From contig VEQG01000005.1 of the NCBI GenBank assembly GCA_018883345.1, positions 1-64,000 on the forward strand: a DNA stretch of 64,000 nt, in the 5' to 3' direction. Below, piece by piece: positions 17,318 to 26,337 of the stretch (position 1 is its first letter; the number at the start of each line of letters is the position of its first letter). Below the pieces are notes generated by a model. The model had not been told where the DNA came from. It searched no databases and saw only the letters and a list, made by a program, of their open reading frames with translations. This stretch comes from Candidatus Nanopelagicaceae bacterium (GTDB lineage Bacteria; Actinomycetota; Actinomycetes; Nanopelagicales; Nanopelagicaceae). Made by a program: the position numbers and the translations under genes.

Positions 17318-18502
17318 TTATGAATTACGCAAGCTAGACCAGGCTTTTACCCATTCGGAGTAAGGCACGCATTTAACATCTTTGCGGCCGTCTAAGCAGG
17401 TCTCAGTTGCGGTATTCCAGTAGTAAACATCGCTCCAGTAAGCGTCGTCACTTGAATGGAATGTTGCGCAGTGATTCTTATCTGCAGTTAGATCACAGGA
17501 CTTGGCATTTGATGGTGCCTCGCCGAACCATTCTGCAACACCAGCATTAGCTACCGGTGAGATGATGTGGTTTAACCACATGTATGCACAATTTGGATGA
17601 GCAGCTTTTGAAGAGACCATCCAAGTATCAGACCATCCAGTTGAACCTTCAACTGGCTTAATGCCTTCAACTTTAGTTCCTTCGCTCTTTGCTAAATTGA
17701 TATTTACCTGCCAAGTAGTTCCAAGCAAGGTATTGCCTGATTTAAGTGAAGCAACATGCTTCAAATAATCGCCCCAGTATTCACCAATTAATGGTTTCTG
17801 TTGCTTTAACAAATCAATAGAAGCATCAAATTGTGCTTGATCTAGAGCATATGGATATTTAATACCTAGATCAGGTTGGGTCTTCATCAAATAAAGAGCA
17901 GCATCTGCGATGTAAATTGGTGAATCGTATGCAGTGATTTTTCCTTTATATGGTGAATTGGAATCAAATACTGCAGCCCATGAAGTAGGTGCAGGATTTA
18001 CTTTATCGGTGCGGTATGCAAGAAGATTTGCTCCGCGACCATGTGGAACGCCATAGGCAACTCCATCTACTGAATTCCATTGCTGCATCTTTAGATTTTC
18101 ATAAACATCTGCATAGTTTGGAATTAGGTCAGTGTTAACTGGAGCAACATCGCCGCCATAGATAAGTCTTAGTGAGGCATCGCCTGACGCAGAAACTACG
18201 TCATATTCTCCAGATTGCATAAGTTGGACCATTTCGTCCGAAGTATTTCCAACTTTAAAGTTAACTTTGCAACCAGTCTCTTTTTCAAAACCAGTTACCC
18301 AGTCAACATTTGGATCAGTCGAACCATTCTCAACATAGCCAGCCCAACCAACGATATTTACAGCGCCCTCGCCAGCGCCAAGTTCGGTCATCATGTCAAT
18401 CTTCGGTACACCCGAATCTTCAGATGACGAGCTGCTGCAGCCAGATAAAATCAATGCAGCAGCTGAAACAATTGCGAGACTCTTAAACAGACGCTTTTGC
18501 AC
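17318..18502 (-). CDS. potD: polyamine-type extracellular solute-binding lipoprotein PotD
   Basis: A 394-aa lipoprotein: basic KRLFK, a hydrophobic core, then the lipobox LSGC with C22 as the lipidated residue, followed by a Ser-rich linker. The mature part is a PotD/SBP-1 fold (NIVGWAGYVENG, EYDVVSASGDASLRLI, VAYGVPHGRGANLLAYRTD, SWAAVFDSN). Spermidine or putrescine is the likely ligand from operon content; other cationic amines are possible. The start is GTG 18502, with GGGGGAG six bases upstream. Confidence 0.88.
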   Translation of the reverse strand: MQKRLFKSLAIVSAAALILSGCSSSSSEDSGVPKIDMMTELGAGEGAVNIVGWAGYVENGSTDPNVDWVTGFEKETGCKVNFKVGNTSDEMVQLMQSGEYDVVSASGDASLRLIYGGDVAPVNTDLIPNYADVYENLKMQQWNSVDGVAYGVPHGRGANLLAYRTDKVNPAPTSWAAVFDSNSPYKGKITAYDSPIYIADAALYLMKTQPDLGIKYPYALDQAQFDASIDLLKQQKPLIGEYWGDYLKHVASLKSGNTLLGTTWQVNINLAKSEGTKVEGIKPVEGSTGWSDTWMVSSKAAHPNCAYMWLNHIISPVANAGVAEWFGEAPSNAKSCDLTADKNHCATFHSSDDAYWSDVYYWNTATETCLDGRKDVKCVPYSEWVKAWSSLRNS

Positions 18503-18521
18503 CTGTATCTCCCCCTTTTAA

Positions 18522-18546
18522 ACCGTAAGCAGCCATTGATTACGGT
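18522..18546 (-). promoter_or_regulatory. stem-loop between potA and potD
   Basis: ACCGTAA (18522-18528) and TTACGGT (18540-18546) form a perfect 7-bp stem with an 11-base loop. On the operon strand it is followed by TTTAAAA and then the potD ribosome site. It may act as an attenuator or RNase-processing site. Confidence 0.4.
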
Positions 18547-18561
18547 CTCACCAAACCAGCC

Positions 18562-19563
18562 CTATGCAGTTCGATGCTCTTTTGCAGAAGACCAACTAAG
18601 AATTACCTGGTCACCTGCTACTAATCCCGCACGTTCTGCTGATTGGGTTGATATGAAATCACCCGCAGAGGTTGAGACTAGATATCTTGTTAATGCACCA
18701 ACAAATATGGTGTCTTTCAGTTTTCCAACTACTTGGCGATCGCCTTTACTTTCAGTTTTATCAATATGAATATCTTCGGGGCGAATATTGAATTCAAATT
18801 CACCCAAATTTAAGCTTTGCGCCATTTGTGCGCTTAATTTATTGGTCTGACCTACGAATTCAGAAACAAATTTAGAATTCGGATTCTCATATATTTCTCT
18901 AGGACTTCCCAGTTGAACTATTTTCCCATCATTAAAAACTGCAATTCGATCTGACATCGTCAGAGCTTCTTCTTGATCGTGAGTTACAAAAATAAAAGTT
19001 ATCCCGATATCTCTTTGTAATTGCTTTAATTCAATCTGCATCTGTTCGCGTAACTTTAAATCTAAAGCGCCGAGAGGTTCATCTAATAATAAAACTTTTG
19101 GACGATTTACTAATGCTCTTGCTAGTGCAACTCTCTGTCTTTGTCCGCCAGAAAGTTGACTTGGCTTTCGGTTTTCATATCCATCTAAACGAACTTGGTT
19201 TAGCGCTTTGAGCGCTCTGGTACGGGTTTCATCTTTACCAATTTTCTTAACTTTCAATCCATATTCAATGTTTTCTAAAACGGTCATGTGCGGAAAGAGC
19301 GCGTAATCTTGGAAAACTGTATTTACATCTCGTTCATAAGGTGGCAGTTGAGCAACATCTGCACCATTTAAAATGATTTCTCCGGAATCTGGTATTTCAA
19401 ATCCAGCAATCATGCGAAGTACGGTAGTTTTCCCAGAACCTGAAGGGCCAAGTAAGGTTATAAATTCGCCATCAAATACGTCTAAAGAGACATCATCAAC
19501 TGCTTTAACTTCACCAAATTGCTTTCGCAAATTGACTAAGCGCACCATTGGGCTAGAAGGCAT
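18562..19563 (-). CDS. potA: spermidine/putrescine ABC importer ATPase PotA
   Basis: A 333-aa importer ATPase: Walker A GPSGSGKTT, Q-loop FQDYALFPHM, signature LSGGQRQRVALARAL, Walker B LLLDEPLGALD, switch THDQEEAL. A C-terminal TOBE-like regulatory domain (~240-333, FNIRPEDI) marks the PotA/CysA class. First gene of the operon. The leader contains two inverted repeats (19581-19631). Confidence 0.93.
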   Translation of the reverse strand: MPSSPMVRLVNLRKQFGEVKAVDDVSLDVFDGEFITLLGPSGSGKTTVLRMIAGFEIPDSGEIILNGADVAQLPPYERDVNTVFQDYALFPHMTVLENIEYGLKVKKIGKDETRTRALKALNQVRLDGYENRKPSQLSGGQRQRVALARALVNRPKVLLLDEPLGALDLKLREQMQIELKQLQRDIGITFIFVTHDQEEALTMSDRIAVFNDGKIVQLGSPREIYENPNSKFVSEFVGQTNKLSAQMAQSLNLGEFEFNIRPEDIHIDKTESKGDRQVVGKLKDTIFVGALTRYLVSTSAGDFISTQSAERAGLVAGDQVILSWSSAKEHRTA

Positions 19564-19580
19564 GTCGCGATTATTCCTAT

Positions 19581-19631
19581 TTTGCCGGGCAAATGCGAGA
19601 GATTAAGTGAATATTTATTAATCTCTCGCAT
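19581..19631. promoter_or_regulatory. two adjacent palindromes between potA and the secreted-protein gene
   Basis: TTTGCC-G-GGCAAA occupies 19581-19593. A perfect 14-bp inverted repeat (ATGCGAGAGATTAA at 19593-19606, TTAATCTCTCGCAT at 19618-19631, 11-base spacer) follows. They sit in the divergent intergenic region and are candidate operators. Neither side has a convincing U-tract for termination. Confidence 0.5.
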
Positions 19632-19672
19632 ATCTCTTGAGGATTTATAACGAGTGCGAGCAGAATGGTGTA

Positions 19673-21214
19673 GTGAAGAAGCTTCTTGCATTGAGTCTAT
19701 TATCGGGACTGCTTCTGGCAGTCATTCCAGCAACGGCCTCATCACCTCCTAAGCCGGGAACGACTTGCTCCAAGATTGGGCAGAATCAGATTTACAATGG
19801 TTTGAAATTCACATGTATAAAAAGCGGTAAAAAACTTAATTGGGATAAAGGCGTAAAAATATTAAGTCCTAAAACAAAATTTACCCCAACTCCTTCACCA
19901 AGTCCTCAATCTAATCTTGATCTAGATTCAGACGGATATCCTAAAAATGTTCCAGCTCCGGGGCGAACCTGTCCGCTCAATGGGGGCACAGCCTTTTTTG
20001 GAAATCAAATCTTGACCTGTATAAATGATCATTGGATTTACACAAAAAACAACAACGCTTCAACCGCGCCTAAACCATCTTTCTCGCCCAGCCCACTCCA
20101 GACCACCAACCCCAAAGAGGCTACAAACACAAGTGCTGCGCCTGGTCGTTTCTGTATAAATGAAAATAGCCAAAGTGCATTTGGGAATGAGTATCTCCTT
20201 TGCATTAAAGGAGTGTGGACAAGAGTTCTTGGTTACCGGATTTCTCCAAGTAATCCTACGGTCAATTCTTACCAGCCAAAATATAAAAACATAAGTGAAA
20301 AAGAGCTGGAAAAAATCATTCTGGCAAAATGGGCTGAGTGGAAGAAACGAAAATTAAATAAAACCGCTGAAATGAAAATCATATTGCAAGATGGATATAC
20401 GAAAGATTGGGAAGATGTAACACGAGAAACGATAATTTATATAAGCAATGTATTAAATGGAAATGGTTTGAAACTTGTCCAAATACCATACTGGGTCTAT
20501 GGAGAAACTGAAGAATTCAGAATTAGAGCGTTTAATGAATTCGCTAAAACTGCTAGCTGTAATCCCCCTTACATGGCAAATAACGAAGAAGCTATCTACT
20601 GTGCCACAGCAGATATAGGTAGCGGCGGATTAAGGATTTCCAAGCCCGGAATGCCTGTTGCAAATGGATATCGGTTGTCTCAAAAAGATATTACTATCTT
20701 GACTTATTTTGTCGCTCACGACATGGCTATTTTCTATGTAGTACAAACTCAATATGGAGATATCGCCTACACTGGAAACAAATATCAAATCCCTGCATGG
20801 ATTCGAGAAGGTTCTGCTCAATTAATTGGATTAATGGTGGCAAATGATCTCCGGAATTCAGGTGGTTCTTACTTAGACCTTGAAGGAGAGAATGTTTTTG
20901 TGGGTCCAAAACCTGAAAGCATTTGTTCAAAAGACTTACAGGATGCCGAGGGGAAAGAAAAGATTATGCCAGATCAATGTTCTCAAGCAATGCATTTGTA
21001 CGCTGTAAAACTCTTGGTAGCGAAATTTGGTGGATTAGAAGCTTTATTCAAATTCCATAAACTTTATGGGCAAAATAACGACTGGGTAACCACTTTCAAA
21101 GAATGTTTTGGAATAACAAGAGAAGATTTTTATAAAGAATGGTGGTCATACTTGGGAATTACGGAATCGCAGTGGCCTGATTTACTGCCGCCAACTTCTC
21201 CCGAACGATACTGA
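19673..21214 (+). CDS. secreted Cys-repeat protein with degenerate gluzincin-like domain
   Basis: A 513-aa exported protein of unknown function. From GTG 19673 it begins with a classical signal peptide (MKKLLALSLLSGLLLAVIPA). The TTG start at 19637 would bury this signal. Three ~35-residue repeats follow, each of type PG-x-x-C-x15-C ending in a Trp: Cys 32/48, 100/116 and 161/177. Pro/Ser/Thr-rich linkers separate them. The C-terminal ~300 residues have the layout of a peptidase-MA (gluzincin) domain (PAWIREGSAQ, and a closing EWWSYLG), but HExxH is replaced by HDMAI at 349-353. Catalysis is therefore doubtful, and a binding or surface role is more likely. Confidence 0.75.
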   Translation: MKKLLALSLLSGLLLAVIPATASSPPKPGTTCSKIGQNQIYNGLKFTCIKSGKKLNWDKGVKILSPKTKFTPTPSPSPQSNLDLDSDGYPKNVPAPGRTCPLNGGTAFFGNQILTCINDHWIYTKNNNASTAPKPSFSPSPLQTTNPKEATNTSAAPGRFCINENSQSAFGNEYLLCIKGVWTRVLGYRISPSNPTVNSYQPKYKNISEKELEKIILAKWAEWKKRKLNKTAEMKIILQDGYTKDWEDVTRETIIYISNVLNGNGLKLVQIPYWVYGETEEFRIRAFNEFAKTASCNPPYMANNEEAIYCATADIGSGGLRISKPGMPVANGYRLSQKDITILTYFVAHDMAIFYVVQTQYGDIAYTGNKYQIPAWIREGSAQLIGLMVANDLRNSGGSYLDLEGENVFVGPKPESICSKDLQDAEGKEKIMPDQCSQAMHLYAVKLLVAKFGGLEALFKFHKLYGQNNDWVTTFKECFGITREDFYKEWWSYLGITESQWPDLLPPTSPERY

Positions 21215-21220
21215 CATGAG

Positions 21221-21293
21221 CGCGCCCGAGAGGATTCGAACCTCTAACCTTTTGATCCGTAGTCAAATGCTCTATCCGTTGAGCTACGGGCGC
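21221..21293 (-). tRNA. tRNA-Arg(ACG)
   Basis: A 73-base cloverleaf. The acceptor GCGCCCG pairs with CGGGCGC, the anticodon stem TTTGA/TCAAA encloses loop CTACGGA (anticodon ACG), and the T-arm has GGTTCGAATCC. CCA is not encoded. The A34 wobble base is the expected TadA substrate. Confidence 0.97.
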
Positions 21294-21331
21294 AATATTT
21301 AATTTTGAAGCCTATGAATACTACTAAAGAT

Positions 21332-22600
21332 TTAACCCTCACCCAAACCGAGCAAATCCTCGCGAGAAATCGCCTTTAATCTTGGTTTTCCTAGTGCCTC
21401 GCCAGCAGCTACTTCTGCGCTATTTATTTTCTCCCAAATTGGTTGAGTAACAATTTTTGCATCTAAAGCAGAACCCAAATCAAATTTAGCTTTGGGCTCT
21501 TTAGAAAGTTTAGAGACCAAAAGTTTTGCGACATCTGCTGCATCAGATTTATTGGTTCCAATAACACCTGAAGGACCACGTTTTGCCCAACCCACTACAT
21601 AAATATTATCTTCTATGTGGCCATCTGTATTTGTTAGCTTATTGGATTCGACTTTAAGCCCATTTTGTTCTTTAGGTTGATATCCAATTGCAGAAATTAC
21701 AATTCCACAATTGATAGTTTTTTGGCCCTCCGGTGTTGAGAAAGTGACGCTCTCAACTTTATTTTGGCCATCAATCGATGATGGGACGTGCTGAAAAAGA
21801 AATTCCATGGTTCGCTCGTGCGGATGTAATTCATTGCTAGCAATTTTTAACATCGCATCTAAATTACTCTTTAAATGTTTTTCCGGTTCTGGGCCAACAC
21901 GTTTAATCGCAGCTTCGATAACTTCTTTATTTATCAGGACATTTGTATGTTCGAGATCTGGAAGTTCGCGCAATTCTGGTGAGGTGAAAGATGCAAATTC
22001 AGGGCCACGACGAGCACAGATATAAACTTTACGGATTTTAGATTTCTTAAAACTTTCTATTGCATGCCCAGCGGTATCAGTGGGATCGAGTTCAGATGGA
22101 TCAAGTGCAAGTAAACGTGCCACATCCATTGCCACATTTCCAGCACCAATTACTACTGCAGTATCCGAAGATAAATCAGGTGTGAGTTTTGCGTAATCTG
22201 GATGGCCGTTATACCAAGGCACAAAATCTGCTGCCGATAGAGAATTAGGTAGATCTTCTCCTGGGATACCGAGCTGCTTACCTTCCGAAGTTCCAGTAGC
22301 CAAAATAACAGCGTCGTACTTTGTTTTCAGCGCTTCGAGTGAAATATCTCGACCAACTTCTACATTGCCAAAAAGTGAGACATTTCCAGCGGTAGCAACT
22401 TTCTCAAATACCTTTGAAACGCTCTTAATTTTTGGGTGATCTGGGGCTACTCCGCTTCGGACAAGGCCCCAAGGCGTCGGTAGACGCTCGATTAAATCGA
22501 TTGAAAAATTAAGTTCTTCTGTTTCTAAATTTTGCAGAGCTTGCGCTGCAAAATAGCCAGAAGGGCCGGCGCCGATGATTGCAATTGAGTATTTAGCCAT
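21332..22600 (-). CDS. fprA: FAD-dependent ferredoxin-NADP+ reductase (FprA type)
   Basis: A 422-aa cytosolic flavoprotein of the adrenodoxin-reductase-like branch, moving electrons between NADPH and ferredoxin. The FAD motif IIGAGPSGYFAAQAL is at the N-terminus. PTPWGLVRSGVAPDHPKIK is the family signature, VIGAGNVAMDVARLL the NADPH Rossmann motif, and GWAKRGPSGVIGTNKSDA the C-terminal FAD contact. Confidence 0.94.
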   Translation of the reverse strand: MAKYSIAIIGAGPSGYFAAQALQNLETEELNFSIDLIERLPTPWGLVRSGVAPDHPKIKSVSKVFEKVATAGNVSLFGNVEVGRDISLEALKTKYDAVILATGTSEGKQLGIPGEDLPNSLSAADFVPWYNGHPDYAKLTPDLSSDTAVVIGAGNVAMDVARLLALDPSELDPTDTAGHAIESFKKSKIRKVYICARRGPEFASFTSPELRELPDLEHTNVLINKEVIEAAIKRVGPEPEKHLKSNLDAMLKIASNELHPHERTMEFLFQHVPSSIDGQNKVESVTFSTPEGQKTINCGIVISAIGYQPKEQNGLKVESNKLTNTDGHIEDNIYVVGWAKRGPSGVIGTNKSDAADVAKLLVSKLSKEPKAKFDLGSALDAKIVTQPIWEKINSAEVAAGEALGKPRLKAISREDLLGLGEG

Positions 22601-22614
22601 GATTTAGTCGAATT

Positions 22615-23958
22615 CTATAAGTCGTAGTAAGTATCAGCAATTTGGCGGCGACGTTGCAAATATTTCTCAGAAGCGCTTGCGATGAGATGTTCAAAACGAG
22701 TACCGGAACGAATATGTTTTTGCATTTCTGTGGACACTGTGGAATTGCTAAAAATTGGTGCGCTACTTGAAACATCGACTGTAGATTTCTGTTTAACGAT
22801 AGACCGGTATCCAATTGCCAGGTAACGCAGTGACTGGAATAGAAATACTCTGGCCAAATTATTTGACTTAGATGGAGCTGAAATTAATTTAAGTAATTTA
22901 TTTGCAATCTCCTCGCCACCAATAGGAGCTGGTAGTTCTGCGCATTTAAATGAGAGCGCTGCGCGCAAATTGGCATCTTGTAGCTCTTTAACAGTCTCAG
23001 TGATGTTCTTTAAATCTGCTTGATTTGCGCGAAGTGCATAACCAAAATCATGGCACCATTTAGCACGTGCTTCTTGATCGTCCATCCCGCGAATATTCGA
23101 AATAAAAACTGTCGGTAATTTAGCCGCAAGGAGTTCATGAACTCCGTTATATCCTGTCGCACAAATACCTGCGTCAAACGCGGCAAGAACCTTTGCTAAT
23201 GGAAAATATCTAATCACCTTTATATCTAACCCTTCAGGAGCTAAAGATTTGCCGTTTTTAGCTACCGGTTCTTTAGTTAAAACTACTTGTAAATCAGGCC
23301 AGCCAAGTAAGCCTTTTAGCGCTGCGGTCATCTTTTCATTGGCATCATCTGCGCCGGTACCAAGTTGAACAAGCACTGCCGGACGGTTCTGATCCAAGCC
23401 TAAAATCTTCCGCGATTCCTCTTTATTTAATGCTTCGCTGGATTGATATAAAGAAACCGGCACTGTACGTATCGCATCTTTTCGTTTGGATGTTGGACCA
23501 TGGTCATAAGCAAATGCGTAATCACCTGGTTCAATCACTAGATCCATAGCAGCTGATTGCAGCGGAAGTGCAAAGCGATGAATCTTCTTCTGCCAAAGCC
23601 CACGGCGTATCCAAATTAATTTAACATTTGGTCTAGCAATTCGCGCAGCGATGACTCCCGCATAAGGAACCACACCATCGTAAGTTAAAACTTTGGCGTC
23701 GGTTTCATCGATTAGCGCCACCAAACGATCACGTAGATACAGATCCCACTTAGGTCGTGGCATCCATCGACGATCTTTACCAGGAATATATTCGCAAGGG
23801 ATTCCGAGCGCATCTGGAATTTCTGCAATACCTCCTGCCATAGAGACAATAATCGGATTGGCTTGAGATTTAAGCGCCTTTGCGATTGCACTTGCTCGTG
23901 CCAAGTGGCCCATGCCGATGCCATTACTAGTTGCTAGAATTACAGTTGGTTTGTTCAT
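22615..23958 (-). CDS. GT-B fold glycosyltransferase (GT28/MGT-like)
   Basis: A 447-aa protein with a GT28-like N-terminus (ILATSNGIGMGHLARASAIA) and a nucleotide-sugar-binding C-terminal half (VLVQLGTGADD, ICATGYNGVHELLAAKLPTVF). The last ~70 residues are a polar tail not typical of the core fold. No membrane segment is seen. It is third in a minus-strand series of three overlapping glycosyltransferase genes, so it probably extends the same glycan. Donor and acceptor are unknown. Confidence 0.78.
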   Translation of the reverse strand: MNKPTVILATSNGIGMGHLARASAIAKALKSQANPIIVSMAGGIAEIPDALGIPCEYIPGKDRRWMPRPKWDLYLRDRLVALIDETDAKVLTYDGVVPYAGVIAARIARPNVKLIWIRRGLWQKKIHRFALPLQSAAMDLVIEPGDYAFAYDHGPTSKRKDAIRTVPVSLYQSSEALNKEESRKILGLDQNRPAVLVQLGTGADDANEKMTAALKGLLGWPDLQVVLTKEPVAKNGKSLAPEGLDIKVIRYFPLAKVLAAFDAGICATGYNGVHELLAAKLPTVFISNIRGMDDQEARAKWCHDFGYALRANQADLKNITETVKELQDANLRAALSFKCAELPAPIGGEEIANKLLKLISAPSKSNNLARVFLFQSLRYLAIGYRSIVKQKSTVDVSSSAPIFSNSTVSTEMQKHIRSGTRFEHLIASASEKYLQRRRQIADTYYDL

Positions 23959-25475
23959 TTAATTACTTTGCGCTTTGCCAACTTCAATACTTTACCTATA
24001 AAAACTAGTAATTGTTTTGGTGAATTAATTTTCTTGCCTTCACGCTTTGCAAATCTTGAAACGCGAGCAGTAAACGAACGCTTACCATCATAAATTTCTA
24101 AGAATTTCTCATAAGTCATCCAGTGCAATCCAAATTGCTCTGCAATGTTGGAATAGGCATCGCCTTTGGTCCGACGTGCACGTGCAAGAGCTGGGTTGGT
24201 TAGCGCAAATGCGCGAAGATCTTGGTTATTGGCCAAACCAAAAAGCCCATATTCCTTGGCTATTGTGAAGTCGCATAAATCCTTTAAATTCAAGGCAAAA
24301 TCGCCTTCTGCGAAGATATGCATTGGAATTGCAGAGAGGGTGAAAAACGAGATAATTTCTTCGATTTTTAATTGAGCATCTGATGCAATCTCTTTAAATC
24401 TATATTGCGGACTTCCCTTTAGCCAGTTTTGAATCTCTCTTAAATCAGCGAAGGAATCTTTTATGGGTGAATAGCGGCGCTTTAAATCGCTCCAATTACC
24501 AAGTAATAAAAATTCTGCTTGAGTACCCGCTACTTGTAATAAATCTTGCTCTAGCTTCTGCAACTGCCTTAAATTACTATTTCGGATATCAAGTACTACT
24601 TCGAAATTTGAAACTTGAAATCTATCCTTACTATGTGCGCGGATAGATTTCATCTCAGGAATTAATTGGGCAAGCGCAGGATTGTTATGGCGACTTAATT
24701 CTGCTTTATTCTCTTCAATTGTGCTGTAACCCAGATGCCAAGAATGGGCTTGTCGATCTGCAATCATTCGTAAACCAGAGTTCTGCACTCGCCAACCGAA
24801 TTCAGTATCTTCTCCCGTAATTAATTCAGAGTTATATCCACCCAATTCTTTCCAGCGTTTATTAAAGATTGAAAAAGTTGCGCCTACGAAATTACGGAAT
24901 CCTTCAATGCCAGGATTCTGTAGATCATTAGTGCGTTCGCTGCGCGCTTCCCAGCGCTCTTTTCCCCAATGTTCTTCATGCAAATCTAAAAAATCGCCAT
25001 TATTTAGAATCTTCTTAAGCTCTGCAGGAGAATAGTTCCATTCTTTAACAAAGCGTTTCCAGCCAAGCACTGCATAGTCATCAGCGTTGTGATGCCATTT
25101 CATATGGTGCGCCAAGTGATCAGCATCAAAAACCATATCTGCATCAACAAACCAGAGCACATCTTCTTTCAGCCCCGCTGTGACTGCATTTGTAGCTTTG
25201 GTCTTACCCCACTTCTTCGGGTCATTTTTGTAGTTAATTAACTTAACTTTTGTTGGGCGAATCTTCGGTAGCTTTAAAGGTGGTTCGCTGCCATCATCTA
25301 CTAAGTAAACATTTACCAATTTAGATGGATAGCTCTGAACTGCTAGCGATGCCAAAGTTAAATCTAATTTATCCTGGCCGCCTCGGCATGAGATTACAAC
25401 TGCAACTGAAAGTTTGCTCTGCTCGAGAATCTCTAAATCATCTGGCCGCTCAAAGCGAAAGATTGATTGGCTCAT
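23955..25475 (-). CDS. family 2 glycosyltransferase with extra C-terminal domain
   Basis: A 506-aa protein. The first ~290 residues are a GT-A domain: VVISCRGGQDKL, the VYLVDDGS nucleotide-binding Asp pair, FVDADMVFD (DxD metal site), and the ITGEDTEFGWRV acceptor/ED motif. Residues ~290-506 form a separate helical region that I cannot assign. There are no membrane segments. It overlaps both neighbours by 4 nt. Confidence 0.85.
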   Translation of the reverse strand: MSQSIFRFERPDDLEILEQSKLSVAVVISCRGGQDKLDLTLASLAVQSYPSKLVNVYLVDDGSEPPLKLPKIRPTKVKLINYKNDPKKWGKTKATNAVTAGLKEDVLWFVDADMVFDADHLAHHMKWHHNADDYAVLGWKRFVKEWNYSPAELKKILNNGDFLDLHEEHWGKERWEARSERTNDLQNPGIEGFRNFVGATFSIFNKRWKELGGYNSELITGEDTEFGWRVQNSGLRMIADRQAHSWHLGYSTIEENKAELSRHNNPALAQLIPEMKSIRAHSKDRFQVSNFEVVLDIRNSNLRQLQKLEQDLLQVAGTQAEFLLLGNWSDLKRRYSPIKDSFADLREIQNWLKGSPQYRFKEIASDAQLKIEEIISFFTLSAIPMHIFAEGDFALNLKDLCDFTIAKEYGLFGLANNQDLRAFALTNPALARARRTKGDAYSNIAEQFGLHWMTYEKFLEIYDGKRSFTARVSRFAKREGKKINSPKQLLVFIGKVLKLAKRKVIK

Positions 25476-26263
25476 TTGGTACCAAATATTGGGTCAGGCC
25501 AAATTCCAACTCTTTGTTCATTGGCGTTATTTAAATACTTTGAATAGTTGGTGACATAGGTATGAAAAGTAAAGGTGCGACGATATATATAACCTGCGCC
25601 AAAGGTTCGGTAAATCTTTCCGCCATTTTTTGTTATGTTACTAAGTAAAAATCGATCGACTGCAGTGGTGCCTTTACCAAACCAGCCTGCTTTTCTTGCG
25701 GCTTCTCGTTTAACCAAGATGGTGCCACCACAAACCCAGTCGCTCCAAAGTTCTACTGCTTGTATACCAGTTGGCGAAAACCTTCTAACTGAGAGCGAAA
25801 GTGGCTCTAAATAGACATAATTCATCGCTCTACCAACGACATCTGCGTTGGTATCAAGTGAGGTATCTATTAAATCCCTTAAATGTTCTGGTCCGTAATA
25901 ATCATCATCATCCATTTTAGAAATATAGGTACCGGTGGATTTTTCACAAAGTGATGAAAGAATCTCTCCAAGAGTTGCAGTTTTTGCAAATTTAAAATGT
26001 AAAACTGAGATTTTACGTGCATTCAATTTTTTGATCAAAGTTTTATGTTTAGAATTTAATTCAATATTGTGCAAGCCAATAAGTAATTCAAAGCTTGGGA
26101 GAGTTTGTTTAAGAATTTGAGCCAAAATATTCTCTAAATCCGCAGAACGAAGCGTTGCAATTACCACGCTAACTTTCGGATATTCTTTTATATCAGCACG
26201 TCGCGCTTTTCTAATCTGTGAAATCTCTGCGAGTTCTGTAGCAAATGATGTATTTCTGTTCAT
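25472..26263 (-). CDS. family 2 glycosyltransferase
   Basis: A 263-aa GT-A protein: VSVVIATLRSADL at the start and the metal-binding acidic run KMDDDDYYGPEHL near residue 118. It is first in the three-gene glycosyltransferase operon and diverges from the sulfotransferase gene across 74 bases. The product is probably a surface glycan; the sugar is unknown. Confidence 0.85.
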   Translation of the reverse strand: MNRNTSFATELAEISQIRKARRADIKEYPKVSVVIATLRSADLENILAQILKQTLPSFELLIGLHNIELNSKHKTLIKKLNARKISVLHFKFAKTATLGEILSSLCEKSTGTYISKMDDDDYYGPEHLRDLIDTSLDTNADVVGRAMNYVYLEPLSLSVRRFSPTGIQAVELWSDWVCGGTILVKREAARKAGWFGKGTTAVDRFLLSNITKNGGKIYRTFGAGYIYRRTFTFHTYVTNYSKYLNNANEQRVGIWPDPIFGTK

Positions 26264-26325
26264 CTACACTTTGCTTTCGCTGAGAAATAATGTGGCACTA
26301 GCAAAGGTTACCTCACTGCCCTTGA

Positions 26326-26331
26326 TAGCAT
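26326..26331 (+). promoter_or_regulatory. -10 element TAGCAT of the sulfotransferase-cysD-cysNC operon
   Basis: TAGCAT ends six bases before ATG 26338. No ribosome site is present, which is consistent with leaderless initiation of the operon. Confidence 0.45.
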
Positions 26332-26337
26332 CCCTGC

